Part shown: positions 1-8,084 of the stretch, one piece after another
Numbering within the stretch: position 1 is the first letter of the stretch
How the letters are laid out: each line of letters starts with the position of its first letter
DNA from: Nevskia soli DSM 19509
GTDB taxonomy: Bacteria > Pseudomonadota > Gammaproteobacteria > Nevskiales > Nevskiaceae
Assembly (NCBI RefSeq): GCF_000711955.1
Contig: NZ_JONR01000051.1
Coordinates: 1-29,492, forward strand
Direction: 5' to 3'
Length of the DNA stretch: 29,492 nucleotides
Translations under genes and position numbers: made by a program
Notes under the pieces: model-generated
Seen by the model: only the letters and a program-made list of their open reading frames with translations
Databases searched by the model: none
Told to the model about the DNA's origin: nothing

Positions 1-33
1 AGGGTTGCGCCCAAAATCGCGCCAGGGCGGCCC

Positions 34-120
34 CGACACGGTGCCCGAGCGTAACGAGGTGGGTGCGGGAGGGGCCGCCTTCGCCCCCTCCCGCACCCAC
101 GCTGACGCGGCACCGTGTCG
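34..120. repeat. Nested inverted repeat (large stem-loop)
   Basis: Two perfect inverted repeats are nested here. The outer arms are 12 bases at 34-45 and 109-120. The inner arms are 16 bases at 59-74 and 85-100, around a 10-base loop. The unpaired segments between the arms are 13 and 8 bases and contain a further GCGT/ACGC match. No T-tract follows on either strand, so this is not a standard intrinsic terminator. It lies downstream of the macB stop (minus strand) and next to the window edge, so what flanks it on the left is unknown. It could be a structured RNA, a bidirectional transcription barrier or an intergenic palindromic element. Confidence 0.75.
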
Positions 121-136
121 CGGGCGATCGTTGTCA

Positions 137-167
137 GCCCCAGCCATGGAATCACCATCGCTGGGGC
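137..167. repeat. Short inverted repeat
   Basis: Eight-base perfect arms GCCCCAGC (137-144) and GCTGGGGC (160-167) enclose a 15-base loop. No T-run follows. It lies in the non-coding stretch beyond macB and could contribute to transcription ending there, but nothing proves that. Confidence 0.4.
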
Positions 168-425
168 CTCCGCCTTGCCAGACCCGATTTTGGACTGCAA
201 CGCAGGTGCGATTCATCCTGTTACAGGCTCTTAGCACTGATGGGACCTGGAGCGCTCGCCGGTTCGCGGCCGGCATTGCGCTTGGGCTTCCCATCCAGGC
301 CGGAGCCGGTCGAGCTCTCCCGACGCGGCTGTGCGAAGCCCAGCCGGTCATGCCATCAAGGCTGTCGTCGCACAAAATGCAGTACGGCGTTGCACGAAAT
401 CTGCACGACCATCAGGTAGATCCGG
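168..425. other. Non-coding stretch downstream of macB
   Basis: Together with the repeats at 34-167, this fills the first 425 bases. I see no convincing gene. The open frames here have no ribosome-binding site and no recognisable product. A small palindrome CCTGTTACAGG lies at 217-227. Confidence 0.5.
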
Positions 426-2408
426 CTAGTCACGCGAAAGGGCAATCACGGGATCAAGCCGTGAGGCGTTGCGAGCCGGGAGATAGCCGAATACCACGCC
501 GACCAGACTCGCGCACAGGAAGGCGGCGACGATGGATGCCGTCGAATAGACCAGCGTGAAATTGGAGCCCAGTGCATTAAACACCACACCGAAGCTCAGC
601 GCCGCGCCGATGCCTACCAGTCCGCCGATCAGGCATACCAGCACGGCCTCGATCAGAAACTGCTGCAGCACGTCGCTGCGGCGCGCGCCGACCGCCATGC
701 GCAGCCCTATTTCGCTGATACGCTCCGATACGGACACCAGCATGATGTTCATCACTCCGATGCCGCCGACAATCAGCGATATGACGGCGATGGCGCCGAT
801 CAGGATAGCCAGCGTCTGCGTCGTGCTCGTGATGGTCTCGCGGATATCAGCCGTATTGACGATGAAGAAGTCCTTGGAGCGGTGGCGCTGTACCAGAAAG
901 CGCATGGTCGACTGCTCCGCCAGCGCGATGGAGGCGTCGTCGCGGACACGCACGGTGATGCTGCGCAGGGACTGGTCCCCGAGAAAGCGCGTCTGGACCG
1001 TGGTGTAGGGGAGGTAGATCGACGGATTCTGGCTGGAGCCGAAGCCGCCCTGCTGCACACGGGTGACACCGATGACCCGACATGGCACCTGCCCGGCCAG
1101 GATCACCTGGCCGATCGGACTGCCGGGCAGATCTGCGAACAATGCCTTGCGGGTGTTCTCGTCGATCACCGCATCCTGGGCAATATCGTCGCGGCTTTCG
1201 GCATCGAAGAAGCGGCCCTGGGCCAGCTTGGTTCCCTTGGCTTCGAAGTACTGCTCGCCCACACCGTTGATCATCGCGCTGGCTTCCTTGGCGCCGAAGC
1301 GCACGGTGCTGTTGGTGGAAACCGTCGGCGTGACTGCTGCCACATACGGCTGCTTGGCGATCTCGTTGGCGTCGCCCAGCACCAGCGTCGTGATCTTGCC
1401 GGAACGCACATCGCCGAAGTCCTTTCCGGGGAAGATCTCCAGGGTGTTGGTGCCGAGACTGCTGATGTTGGCCAGCACCTTCCGTTGCGAACCCTGGCCG
1501 AGCGCGACGACACACACCACCGAAGCGATGCCGATAATGATGCCCAGCATGGTGAGGAAGGTGCGCAGCCGGTGCGACAGCATACCCAGCAGCGCCATGC
1601 CGAAGGCCTCGCGCAGCCGCGCAGCAAAGGCGCGCAGCGTAGCCCGCCCATGGTCCGGCGGCCCGGAGCCGCCGGACACGGGAGCCGTCGCGGACGAAGC
1701 TTGGCCCGCCGTGGCCGTCGTCTGGTTGCGGCGGTCGGCGACGATGCGACCGTCGCTGAGCTCCACCACACGCTGGGCGCGGGCGGCGATACTGGCATCG
1801 TGGGTAACGATAATGACGGTCCGGCCCTCGGCGTGCAGTTCATCCAGGATGCGCAACACCTCGCCGCCGCTGTGCTTGTCCAGTGCGCCGGTGGGCTCGT
1901 CTGCGAGGATCACGTCGGCGCCATTCATGAGGGCGCGGGCGATAGACACCCGCTGCTGCTGCCCCCCGGACAGCTGGCCCGGACGGTGGGTGGTGCGCTC
2001 GGCCATCCCCAAGCGCTGCAGCAGAGCCTGGGCACGCTCCCGGCGCTGCGCCGCCGGACGCCCGGCGTAAATGGCGGGCATCTCCACGTTTGCCAGGGCC
2101 GTGAGCTCGGACAGCAGGTGGTACCTCTGGAAAATGAAGCCGAAGTGCTCGCGGCGAAGCGCAGCCAGTTCGTCCGGACCGAAATCGGCGATTTCGCGGC
2201 CGCCGAAACGGTAGCTGCCTGACGTGGGCCGGTCCAGGCAACCGAGCAGGTTCATCAATGTGGACTTGCCGGAACCCGAGGCCCCGACGATCGCCACCAT
2301 TTCGCCGCGGTCTATGCGCAGGTCAAGGTCGCTCAACACCACCAGTTTCCCCTCTCCCGAGGGAAACTCGCGCCGGACCCGGCTGAGCTGGATCAGTGGT
2401 TCCGCCAC
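426..2408 (-). CDS. macB: MacB-like ABC transporter, fused ATPase and permease
   Basis: Inner-membrane component of a MacA-MacB-TolC type tripartite exporter, using ATP to drive mechanotransmission rather than classic substrate translocation. The N-terminal nucleotide-binding domain has Walker A GASGSGKST (residues 42-50), signature LSGGQ (146-150), Walker B ending in LADEPTG (168-174) and a switch-histidine motif VTHD. A low-complexity linker (about 228-255) leads to the first membrane helix (about 280-305). A large periplasmic domain follows, then three C-terminal helices in the FtsX/MacB permease arrangement (about 533-655). The length of 660 residues is close to the roughly 650 usual for MacB. 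It starts with GTG directly after the adaptor stop codon (TGA then GTG), so the two are surely co-transcribed and probably translationally coupled. The substrate cannot be read from the sequence; macrolides, siderophores, lipopeptides and protoporphyrin are known for the family. Confidence 0.95.
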   Translation of the reverse strand: MAEPLIQLSRVRREFPSGEGKLVVLSDLDLRIDRGEMVAIVGASGSGKSTLMNLLGCLDRPTSGSYRFGGREIADFGPDELAALRREHFGFIFQRYHLLSELTALANVEMPAIYAGRPAAQRRERAQALLQRLGMAERTTHRPGQLSGGQQQRVSIARALMNGADVILADEPTGALDKHSGGEVLRILDELHAEGRTVIIVTHDASIAARAQRVVELSDGRIVADRRNQTTATAGQASSATAPVSGGSGPPDHGRATLRAFAARLREAFGMALLGMLSHRLRTFLTMLGIIIGIASVVCVVALGQGSQRKVLANISSLGTNTLEIFPGKDFGDVRSGKITTLVLGDANEIAKQPYVAAVTPTVSTNSTVRFGAKEASAMINGVGEQYFEAKGTKLAQGRFFDAESRDDIAQDAVIDENTRKALFADLPGSPIGQVILAGQVPCRVIGVTRVQQGGFGSSQNPSIYLPYTTVQTRFLGDQSLRSITVRVRDDASIALAEQSTMRFLVQRHRSKDFFIVNTADIRETITSTTQTLAILIGAIAVISLIVGGIGVMNIMLVSVSERISEIGLRMAVGARRSDVLQQFLIEAVLVCLIGGLVGIGAALSFGVVFNALGSNFTLVYSTASIVAAFLCASLVGVVFGYLPARNASRLDPVIALSRD

Positions 2409-3626
2409 TCATAGCCCCATGGGCGGGCCGGCGTTGCTCGCCGACCCCTGGGAGTCGGCGGCCATCTCCCCGACCACGACGCGTTCGCCCGCCTGCAGAC
2501 CGGAGCGGATCTCGGCACTGGCCCGATTGTTCAGCCCCACCTCCACGGCACGGGATGTCATCCGGCCGCGTTCGTCGACTACCTGCACGGTGTAGCGGCC
2601 GTCGCTCCCCTTTGTGAGAGCGGCGGAGGGCACGGTGAGTACGCCCTTGGACTGGCCCAAGACGATGTGCACCTCCGCGGTCATATAGGTGCGCAGGCGA
2701 CCTTCGGGATTGGGTACGTTGAAGATGCCGTTGTAATAGATCGCCGAGCTTGAGGACGAGGTGCTGCTGGTTGTCGCGGTGCTCGCACTGAAGCTGTTGT
2801 CATTCTTGACCGACTCGGGGGCCGGTTCGATCGACTCCAGACTGGCCTCGTACCGGCGTCCGGGATCGCCAACAATCGTGAAATAGACCGGCTGGCCGGG
2901 CTTGACGTCGACGATGTCCGCTTCGGAAATCTCGGCCCGCACGGTCATCACATCCAGCTGGCCGAGTACGACGATGGTCGGGGCCGACTGCACTGCGTTG
3001 ACGGTCTGACCCTCCTGGGTGACGATCGACAGCACGGTGCCATCGGTCGGCGCCGTGATCTGGGTATACCCCAGGTTGGCCTCGGCCGTCTTCACCGCCA
3101 CCTCGGCTTCGATGATCTGCGCCTCCAGCGAGGCGATCTGCGCACGCAGCGTCTTCACCGCTTCGTCCGCGGATTCGAAGTCGGCCTGGGACACGGTCCG
3201 GTCTGCCAGGTTCTGGCGCTGGCGCACCAGCGTCGATTCGGCCAGGGCCAGCGTGGCCTGCTTGCCGACACGCTGTGCCCGCGAGTCGGCGAGGCTGGCC
3301 TGAGCCGTTCGCAGGGCATTCTCCTGCGGGACAGAATCAATCTGGGCGATCAGCTGTCCTTTTGTCACAACTTGTCCGAGCAACACCTTGAGGGAGACGA
3401 CCCGCCCGGAAGCCTGCGAACCCACCGCCACCAGCTTGACGGGTTTGAGCGTGCCGGTAGCCAGCACCGCCTGCTCGATGTCCCCCGCCGCCGCCACCGC
3501 CGTCAAGATGCGCGGAGCATTGTCTGGAAACAACATGCGCTTGGCGGCGAATCCAAGGACTAGCAGGGCGATCGCAGCTGCCGTGAGCAGGGACAGCCGG
3601 ACCTTCTTGTTTTTTGGGGCAGTCAT
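2409..3626 (-). CDS. macA: MacA-like periplasmic adaptor (HlyD/RND-MFP family)
   Basis: Membrane-fusion protein that links the MacB permease to the outer-membrane channel. An N-terminal hydrophobic anchor (about residues 10-28) is followed by a split lipoyl domain. Its first half is around residues 55-95 (VASGS-like SQASGRVVSLKVLLGQ) and its second half around 195-225 (ITAPTDGTVLSIVTQEGQ). Between them is an alpha-helical hairpin of about residues 100-190, rich in Ala, Gln and Glu. The beta-barrel and membrane-proximal domains follow. An unusual Ser/Thr-rich stretch (SFSASTATTSSTSSSSSA) sits at about residues 283-300 in the beta-barrel region, longer than I would expect for the family. The 405-residue length is otherwise normal. 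The gene lies 41 bases after the outer-membrane factor and abuts macB. Confidence 0.93.
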   Translation of the reverse strand: MTAPKNKKVRLSLLTAAAIALLVLGFAAKRMLFPDNAPRILTAVAAAGDIEQAVLATGTLKPVKLVAVGSQASGRVVSLKVLLGQVVTKGQLIAQIDSVPQENALRTAQASLADSRAQRVGKQATLALAESTLVRQRQNLADRTVSQADFESADEAVKTLRAQIASLEAQIIEAEVAVKTAEANLGYTQITAPTDGTVLSIVTQEGQTVNAVQSAPTIVVLGQLDVMTVRAEISEADIVDVKPGQPVYFTIVGDPGRRYEASLESIEPAPESVKNDNSFSASTATTSSTSSSSSAIYYNGIFNVPNPEGRLRTYMTAEVHIVLGQSKGVLTVPSAALTKGSDGRYTVQVVDERGRMTSRAVEVGLNNRASAEIRSGLQAGERVVVGEMAADSQGSASNAGPPMGL

Positions 3627-3667
3627 ATTGCAAGGAGTCGGTAATCGGTCCGCCGATCGGGATCGCT

Positions 3668-5167
3668 TTACGGCGCAGGAGAGAGGTGTGGGCCGGTGTT
3701 GCTGTCGGCCACCTCGGGGAGCGAAGCATCGACGGCTCCATCCCAGCCGCCGCCAAGTGCTTTGTTGAGCGCCACGTAGTCGGTTGCAACCGCCACCTGG
3801 CTTGCGACCAGGGAGTCCTCGGCGGAGTAGAGCGACCGCTCGGCGTCCAGTACTTCAAGGGATCCGGTAGAACCGCTGCGGTAGAGTGCGCTGGCCAGGC
3901 GCGCGGCTTCCCCGTAGGCCTTGGCGGATTCTGCCAAACGCTCCTTGCGGCTGCGCTCCTGGTTGAGCGCCACGGAAGCGTCTTCCACGTCTTCCAGCGC
4001 CGTGAGCACTGCGGCGCGCCAACCCAGGTAGGACTGGTCGCGCTGCGCCTGTGCGAGTTCCACCGCGGCCTCGAGCTGTCCGCCCTGAAAGATCGGGATG
4101 GTGAGGCTGGGGCCAAATGACCAACTGATCGAGGAGGCTTTGGCCAGATCGCCAGGCTTCGCGCCGGAGGTGGCGATGCTGCCCGTGAGGCTCACGCTGG
4201 GATAGCGCGCCGCCTCGGCCACGCCGATCTTCGCGGTGGACTGCGCCAGTTGGCGCTCGGCTCGGCGCACGTCCGGCCTCGCCCGCAGTACGTCGGCCGG
4301 CACGCCGATGGGAATCAGGCCCGGAGGATCGGGCACCGGCGCGGGGAAGGCCAGTTTGGCCGAGAGTGCGGCGGGCTCGCGTCCCAGCAGCACGCTCAGG
4401 CGATGTACGTCCTGCGCATACGCGCTCTGAAGAGCTTGCACCTGCGCCTCCGTGCTGCTCGCCAGCCCAGCCGCCTTGGCCACATCCACGGCCGAGGCGG
4501 AGCCATTGCGGAACTTGCTCTCGGTCAGCGCGGCGGTTTCGCGCTGCGCGGCGGCGGTGCGCTGGCCGAGATCGATGCGTGCCTGGTAGCCCCGCGCTTC
4601 AAGGTAGTTCTGCGCCACATCGCCGACCAGGGTGAGCAGCGTGGCGCGCAGATCCTCCTGGGCCGCATCCAGGCCGTAGCGCGCCGCTTCCAGGCTGCGG
4701 CGGTTGGCACCGAACAGATCCGCTTCCCAGCTGGCATCGAAACCAGCCTGAAATTGATTCTGCTCGTCGGAGAAGGCACCGGCGACAGCGCCGCTGCCGG
4801 CGGTGCTGCGGCTACGCGTGGCGGAAGCGGTGGCCTCCACGGCCGGCAGCAGGACCCCACCGGCTTCCTTGTAGCTCGCGCGCGCCTGCCGGATCTTGGC
4901 CTTCGCCGTGGCCACATCCAGATTACCCAGGACCGCCTCGTCGATGAGCGCGTCCAGCGTGGGATCGCCCAGCCGCTGCCACCAGCGCGATAGGTCCGGC
5001 GCGGTGGCCAAGTGCGCCTCGCTACTGCTACCCCAGCGCTGTGAAAGCGTAACTTCGGGACGGTGGTAGTCAGGACCAACAACGCAGGCTGAAAGGCCTG
5101 CGCCGCCCGCCAGGAGCATGGCGACCCGCATCCATATCTCGCGACTGCCGCACCTTGGCAATCTCAT
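3668..5167 (-). CDS. NodT/OprM-family outer-membrane efflux lipoprotein
   Basis: Outer-membrane channel of the tripartite exporter, first gene of the operon. The chosen start gives a 499-residue protein with a basic start, a hydrophobic segment and a lipobox LSAC (Cys28), followed by VVGPDYHRPE, the hallmark N-terminus of OprM/NodT proteins. Two OEP repeats follow, with the usual long Ala/Gln/Leu-rich helices. The open frame reaches 44 codons further upstream to 5299, but that extension has no signal-peptide character and would run over the FNR-type box, so I reject it. A second possible start is the Met at 5131. No strong ribosome-binding site is seen for either. Gene order (channel, adaptor, ABC permease) differs from E. 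coli macAB, where tolC lies elsewhere, so this operon is self-contained. Confidence 0.93.
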   Translation of the reverse strand: MRLPRCGSREIWMRVAMLLAGGAGLSACVVGPDYHRPEVTLSQRWGSSSEAHLATAPDLSRWWQRLGDPTLDALIDEAVLGNLDVATAKAKIRQARASYKEAGGVLLPAVEATASATRSRSTAGSGAVAGAFSDEQNQFQAGFDASWEADLFGANRRSLEAARYGLDAAQEDLRATLLTLVGDVAQNYLEARGYQARIDLGQRTAAAQRETAALTESKFRNGSASAVDVAKAAGLASSTEAQVQALQSAYAQDVHRLSVLLGREPAALSAKLAFPAPVPDPPGLIPIGVPADVLRARPDVRRAERQLAQSTAKIGVAEAARYPSVSLTGSIATSGAKPGDLAKASSISWSFGPSLTIPIFQGGQLEAAVELAQAQRDQSYLGWRAAVLTALEDVEDASVALNQERSRKERLAESAKAYGEAARLASALYRSGSTGSLEVLDAERSLYSAEDSLVASQVAVATDYVALNKALGGGWDGAVDASLPEVADSNTGPHLSPAP

Positions 5168-5254
5168 ATCGACTTTCGAAGAGTTATTCACTACGAATGT
5201 ACAAATCGCCCGACTGACGTGCGGCGACTTTGTCTGAGCTTGCGTGAGCCCGCA

Positions 5255-5268
5255 TTGATCTTGATCAA
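5255..5268. promoter_or_regulatory. FNR/ANR/DNR-type box upstream of the efflux operon
   Basis: The 14 bases TTGATCTTGATCAA match the FNR-family consensus TTGAT-N4-ATCAA at every defined position. The site is about 88-101 bases upstream of the efflux operon start. It lies in an intergenic region of about 200 bases whose only downstream gene is that operon, because the neighbouring hydrolase ends at 5371 on the same strand. A perfect match here suggests control by oxygen limitation or nitric oxide, depending on which FNR-family member the host has. Confidence 0.7.
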
Positions 5269-5316
5269 ACGGAAGAAATGGCAATTTAGCAGGCACCAAG
5301 CAGATGGTCGGACATT

Positions 5317-5333
5317 TTTACCGCCCCTTTACA
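5317..5333. promoter_or_regulatory. Direct-repeat operator TTTACC-N5-TTTACA (copy 1)
   Basis: Two near-identical hexamers with an 11-base period (TTTACC, GCCCC spacer, TTTACA), read on the plus strand. The same arrangement recurs at 6997-7013. An 11-base period of hexamers is typical of OmpR/PhoB-family response regulators, which bind DNA head to tail. This copy is about 150 bases upstream of the efflux operon start, on its far side from the FNR-type box. The regulator itself is not in the window. Confidence 0.5.
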
Positions 5334-5370
5334 GCGACGGGGACCCAAGGGCCGCCGGCCCGGCCTGCCC

Positions 5371-6561
5371 TCAGCCGCCGGCGAGCTGCTTGATGATCTG
5401 GCTGCGCGCCGCGTTCCACATCGAAAGGCCTGTCGTCACGTCCTGGTCGATCAAGACGATGGCGCCATACTCCAGGCCGTTGTCGATCCAGGGACATGTG
5501 CCGTAGAGACCGGGGTCGCTGTACTCCGGGCCTGGGCTGCCGGAATAGAGCGCGGCGCTCTCGGTCCACAGGCCCAGGCCGTACCCCGGATAGTCGGCTG
5601 CGACGCTGGAAGGGAACGGTGTGTGGGCCTTGGGCAGGCCGTTGATGGCGTTGTTCTCCAGCACTGCGACGCTGCTGGCCGACAGCACTTGTGCGCCGTT
5701 GTAAACGCCGTTGTTCTGCAACATCTGCAGAATCGTCGCGTAATCCGCTATGTCGCTGCGCGCGCCGCCCGCAATGCGGGGGTTGGTCACCAGCAAGCCG
5801 GATCCATAGGTGAACGTGCTCAGAGCCAGCGGCGTGGCGATGGCCGCGCTGAAGAAGGTTTGCCAGTCTTGCCGCGACAACAACGTGGCGATATAGCCGG
5901 CAACTTGATAATCGGCGCCGCCGTAGTTGAACTCGGCGCCCGGCTGCGACACCAGGGCGGTATTGGCGATGCTCTGCACGCAGGCCCGCAGCGTGGTAGA
6001 GGTTTCTTTATTGATGCAGGACGGGTTGGTGGAGTCGGCCAGCCCGGGCAAGCCGGAGGTGTGCGCCAGCAACATGCGGGTGGTGATGGCGGCCTTGTCC
6101 GAGGGCCAAGTCACGCCGCTGCCTGCCAGGTATGTCGAAACCGTGGTATCGAGATCGAGCTTGCCGCTATCGACCAGGGTCATGATCGCAGCCGCGGAAG
6201 GCATCTTTGAAGCCGAGGCCAGCGCCACCACCGAGTCGACGGTCTGATTGCCACCAGCGCGCGTGTAGAGCACGCCCGTCTTGTTGTAGACCAGGAAGCT
6301 GTAGCCGTCGACGGAACCACTGGGCGCGGGACTGGTGGTCGTGAGGTAGGAATCCAGCGCACTGCCGAGTGCGGTCCAGTTGTAGCCGGCGCTGCCGGAG
6401 GAACTGCTGCTGCCGGAGGAGGAACCGCCGGAGGAGGAAGAGTTGCCGCCGGAGGACGCGCTGCCGCCTTGTGATGAGTTGCCTCCACCGCAGGCGGCGA
6501 GGACGAGGCTGAATGCCACAGCCGCCGTTGAAAGAGCGGGGATTCCGACCAAGATCTTCAC
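5371..6561 (-). CDS. Serine-hydrolase lipoprotein, beta-lactamase/esterase (class C-like) fold
   Basis: Predicted lipoprotein of 396 residues with a penicillin-binding-protein/beta-lactamase-like hydrolase domain. The GTG start at 6561 is preceded by CCGGAGAACAT, a good ribosome-binding site, and gives a signal peptide ending in lipobox LAAC (Cys24). A Gly/Ser-only linker of roughly 35 residues follows. The catalytic SxxK motif is SASK (116-119). LLAHTSGLPG (about 164-173) is the characteristic motif of this family, and the Tyr of the second active-site motif is probably in NYGGADY (212-218). The open frame continues 65 codons upstream of the GTG, but that part is Ala/Pro/Arg-rich and unlike a protein N-terminus. 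True beta-lactamase activity is not implied; esterases and D-aminopeptidases share these motifs. Confidence 0.88.
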   Translation of the reverse strand: MKILVGIPALSTAAVAFSLVLAACGGGNSSQGGSASSGGNSSSSGGSSSGSSSSSGSAGYNWTALGSALDSYLTTTSPAPSGSVDGYSFLVYNKTGVLYTRAGGNQTVDSVVALASASKMPSAAAIMTLVDSGKLDLDTTVSTYLAGSGVTWPSDKAAITTRMLLAHTSGLPGLADSTNPSCINKETSTTLRACVQSIANTALVSQPGAEFNYGGADYQVAGYIATLLSRQDWQTFFSAAIATPLALSTFTYGSGLLVTNPRIAGGARSDIADYATILQMLQNNGVYNGAQVLSASSVAVLENNAINGLPKAHTPFPSSVAADYPGYGLGLWTESAALYSGSPGPEYSDPGLYGTCPWIDNGLEYGAIVLIDQDVTTGLSMWNAARSQIIKQLAGG

Positions 6562-6996
6562 ATGTTCTCCGGGGGATCGGCGGCGCAAGGCCGCAAGTCC
6601 TGATACTGCAAGAGCGCCGTTGTTCCGGGCGCGGACGATTTCTGCGACAAGCATCGGGGCCAACCCGGAGGGCGCCTTGGTAAGCGCGGCACCGGCAGTC
6701 GCAGGCTCCAGGTTGGCCGGCGGTGGCGGGGCTTTAACGTGCACTGCTGCCGGCATCGCTGACGCTGACCGCTACATCTCGGTCATGGCTCAGACCGGTG
6801 CCGATGGTGCCGGAGTTGCTCAGGTATCTGAAATTGAAGCTGGCCGCCAACCCCGTCGCAACGCAGCGGCCGATAAAGTCCTTGCTTCCCGAGCCCGCTC
6901 GCATGACCGATCTCCCCGATGACCAAGTTGTGTACGCATGGACTCAATGTTTCCAGATGCCAAGTTGAAGTGACGAGAGCTCCTCGGCCCATCATC
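6562..6996. other. Intergenic region between divergent lipoprotein genes
   Basis: About 580 bases separate the two divergent lipoprotein starts (6561 and 7146). Open frames exist on both strands, but none has a ribosome-binding site or a recognisable product, and composition is irregular. Apart from the direct-repeat operator at 6997-7013, I see nothing definite. A decayed gene cannot be excluded. Confidence 0.4.
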
Positions 6997-7013
6997 TTTA
7001 CCAAAGCTTTACA
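6997..7013. promoter_or_regulatory. Direct-repeat operator TTTACC-N5-TTTACA (copy 2)
   Basis: Same two hexamers and same 5-base spacing as 5317-5333. Here the repeat is longer, with CTTTACCAAAG followed at once by CTTTACAAAGC (6996-7017). It lies about 133 bases upstream of the Ser/Leu-rich lipoprotein start. It is also far upstream (about 436 bases) of the divergent hydrolase, so the lipoprotein is the more likely target. Confidence 0.5.
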
Positions 7014-7145
7014 AAGCTGAGCCGCGTGATGCCGTTCGGCCGTCCCCGTCACCCTCCTGTCCTCGCAGCGGCGCATGGGTTGGCACCTAAATCACTATTC
7101 AATCTCCCCCCGCACCAGAGGGGCCAACACGAGGGAGTACTCATC

Positions 7146-8021
7146 ATGCGCAGATCCACATTCGACCGCCGCCCGTTCTTGGCTGCCCTGCTGCTCGGCA
7201 GCGCCGTCGCCCTGAGCGGTTGCGGCAGCAGCAGCAACGATTCGAGCAGCAGTTCTGGCAGCGGTTCGGGCGGCAGTTCCGGCAGCAATGTCAGCTGCCC
7301 GACCTCAATCAGCGGCCCCACCAACACGTTGCAGACCGGGCTGAGCACACTGTCCAGCGATTTGAGCAGCGTCTCCACCCTGGGCTCCGCGTCCAGCGAC
7401 CTGGTGAACTCCATGTCCGAACTGCTGAACGCGGTGAATGCCCTGTCGGAAGCCGCCAGCTCCAGCAGCTCCAGTAGCAGTTCCGGCGGCAGCTCCGTTG
7501 TTTCCACCGATGTGGCCGATGCCCTGACCTGCAGCGCCTCCGACCTGGAGGCCGCCCTCACTTCGCTTGCCAGTAGCAGCTCCCTGACTGCCACCCAGAG
7601 CAGCGAGGTCAACACCATCATCAGCACGTTGCAAAGCATGGTCAGCAGCTTGCAGTCCGGCTCTTTGCCCAGCTCCAGTACGCTGAGCGCCGAGCTCACC
7701 ACCCTGCAGACCGAGCTCACCACACTAGCCACTGATCTGGGGAGCAGCAGCGGCAGCAGCGGCTTCACCACCCTGGCCACGCTGTTGGAGGCCGAGCTGG
7801 GCGACCTGGCCGGCGCCGTCACCGCTGCGGCAGCGGGAAATACCTCTACTTTCAAGAGCGATCTGACTGCAGCCGTGAATAGCCTGTCGAGCCTGTCCTC
7901 GACCAGCACGCTGTCCAGCCTGGGCCTGTCCGGCACCTCGCTCAGCAGTCTGGCCAGCACTCTGTCGAGCGGCCTCAGCTCCGCACTCAGCGGTCTGAGT
8001 TCGCTACTCAGCAAGCTGTAA
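7146..8021 (+). CDS. Low-complexity Ser/Leu-rich lipoprotein
   Basis: A 291-residue predicted lipoprotein of unknown function. The ATG at 7146 is preceded by GAGGGAG about nine bases upstream and gives a twin-Arg-like basic start, a hydrophobic segment and lipobox LSGC (Cys26). A Ser/Gly linker follows. The mature part is almost entirely Ser, Leu, Thr and Ala, with recurrent LSSL, TLSS and LTTL units. It has very few charged residues, and Leu tends to recur every three to four positions, so it should form long amphipathic helices. Two cysteines (in SCPTS and TCSAS) may form a disulphide. The open frame extends upstream to 7026, but that part lacks coding character. The long open frame on the opposite strand is a by-product of the repeated Ser/Leu codons. 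Confidence 0.8.
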   Translation: MRRSTFDRRPFLAALLLGSAVALSGCGSSSNDSSSSSGSGSGGSSGSNVSCPTSISGPTNTLQTGLSTLSSDLSSVSTLGSASSDLVNSMSELLNAVNALSEAASSSSSSSSSGGSSVVSTDVADALTCSASDLEAALTSLASSSSLTATQSSEVNTIISTLQSMVSSLQSGSLPSSSTLSAELTTLQTELTTLATDLGSSSGSSGFTTLATLLEAELGDLAGAVTAAAAGNTSTFKSDLTAAVNSLSSLSSTSTLSSLGLSGTSLSSLASTLSSGLSSALSGLSSLLSKL

Positions 8022-8039
8022 CCGACAGGAGCTGCGAGG

Positions 8040-8073
8040 CGTCAGGCCCTTGGCATCGGCCAAGGGCCTGACG
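8040..8073. terminator. Strong stem-loop after the Ser/Leu-rich lipoprotein
   Basis: A perfect 15-base-pair stem (8040-8054 with 8059-8073) closes on an ATCG tetraloop, 19 bases after the lipoprotein stop codon. Its stability and position suggest transcription termination or 3'-end protection, but there is no T-run on either strand, so a simple Rho-independent terminator is not fully supported. It also marks the last base of chromosome-like sequence before the integrase remnant. Confidence 0.6.
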
Positions 8074-8084
8074 ATATGGAGCTA

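Noticed and set aside
882..2222. 446-codon open frame on the plus strand
   Set aside because: It is fully antisense to macB, whose ATPase and permease motifs are unmistakable. Long antisense frames are expected in GC-rich codons.
6783..7076. 97-codon open frame on the minus strand
   Set aside because: No ribosome-binding site, irregular composition, and it overlaps the likely promoter region of the lipoprotein gene.
7049..8014. 321-codon open frame on the minus strand
   Set aside because: It is antisense to the Ser/Leu-rich lipoprotein and made of Leu/Glu/Ser repeats that mirror the repeated codons. The plus strand has the signal peptide and ribosome-binding site.
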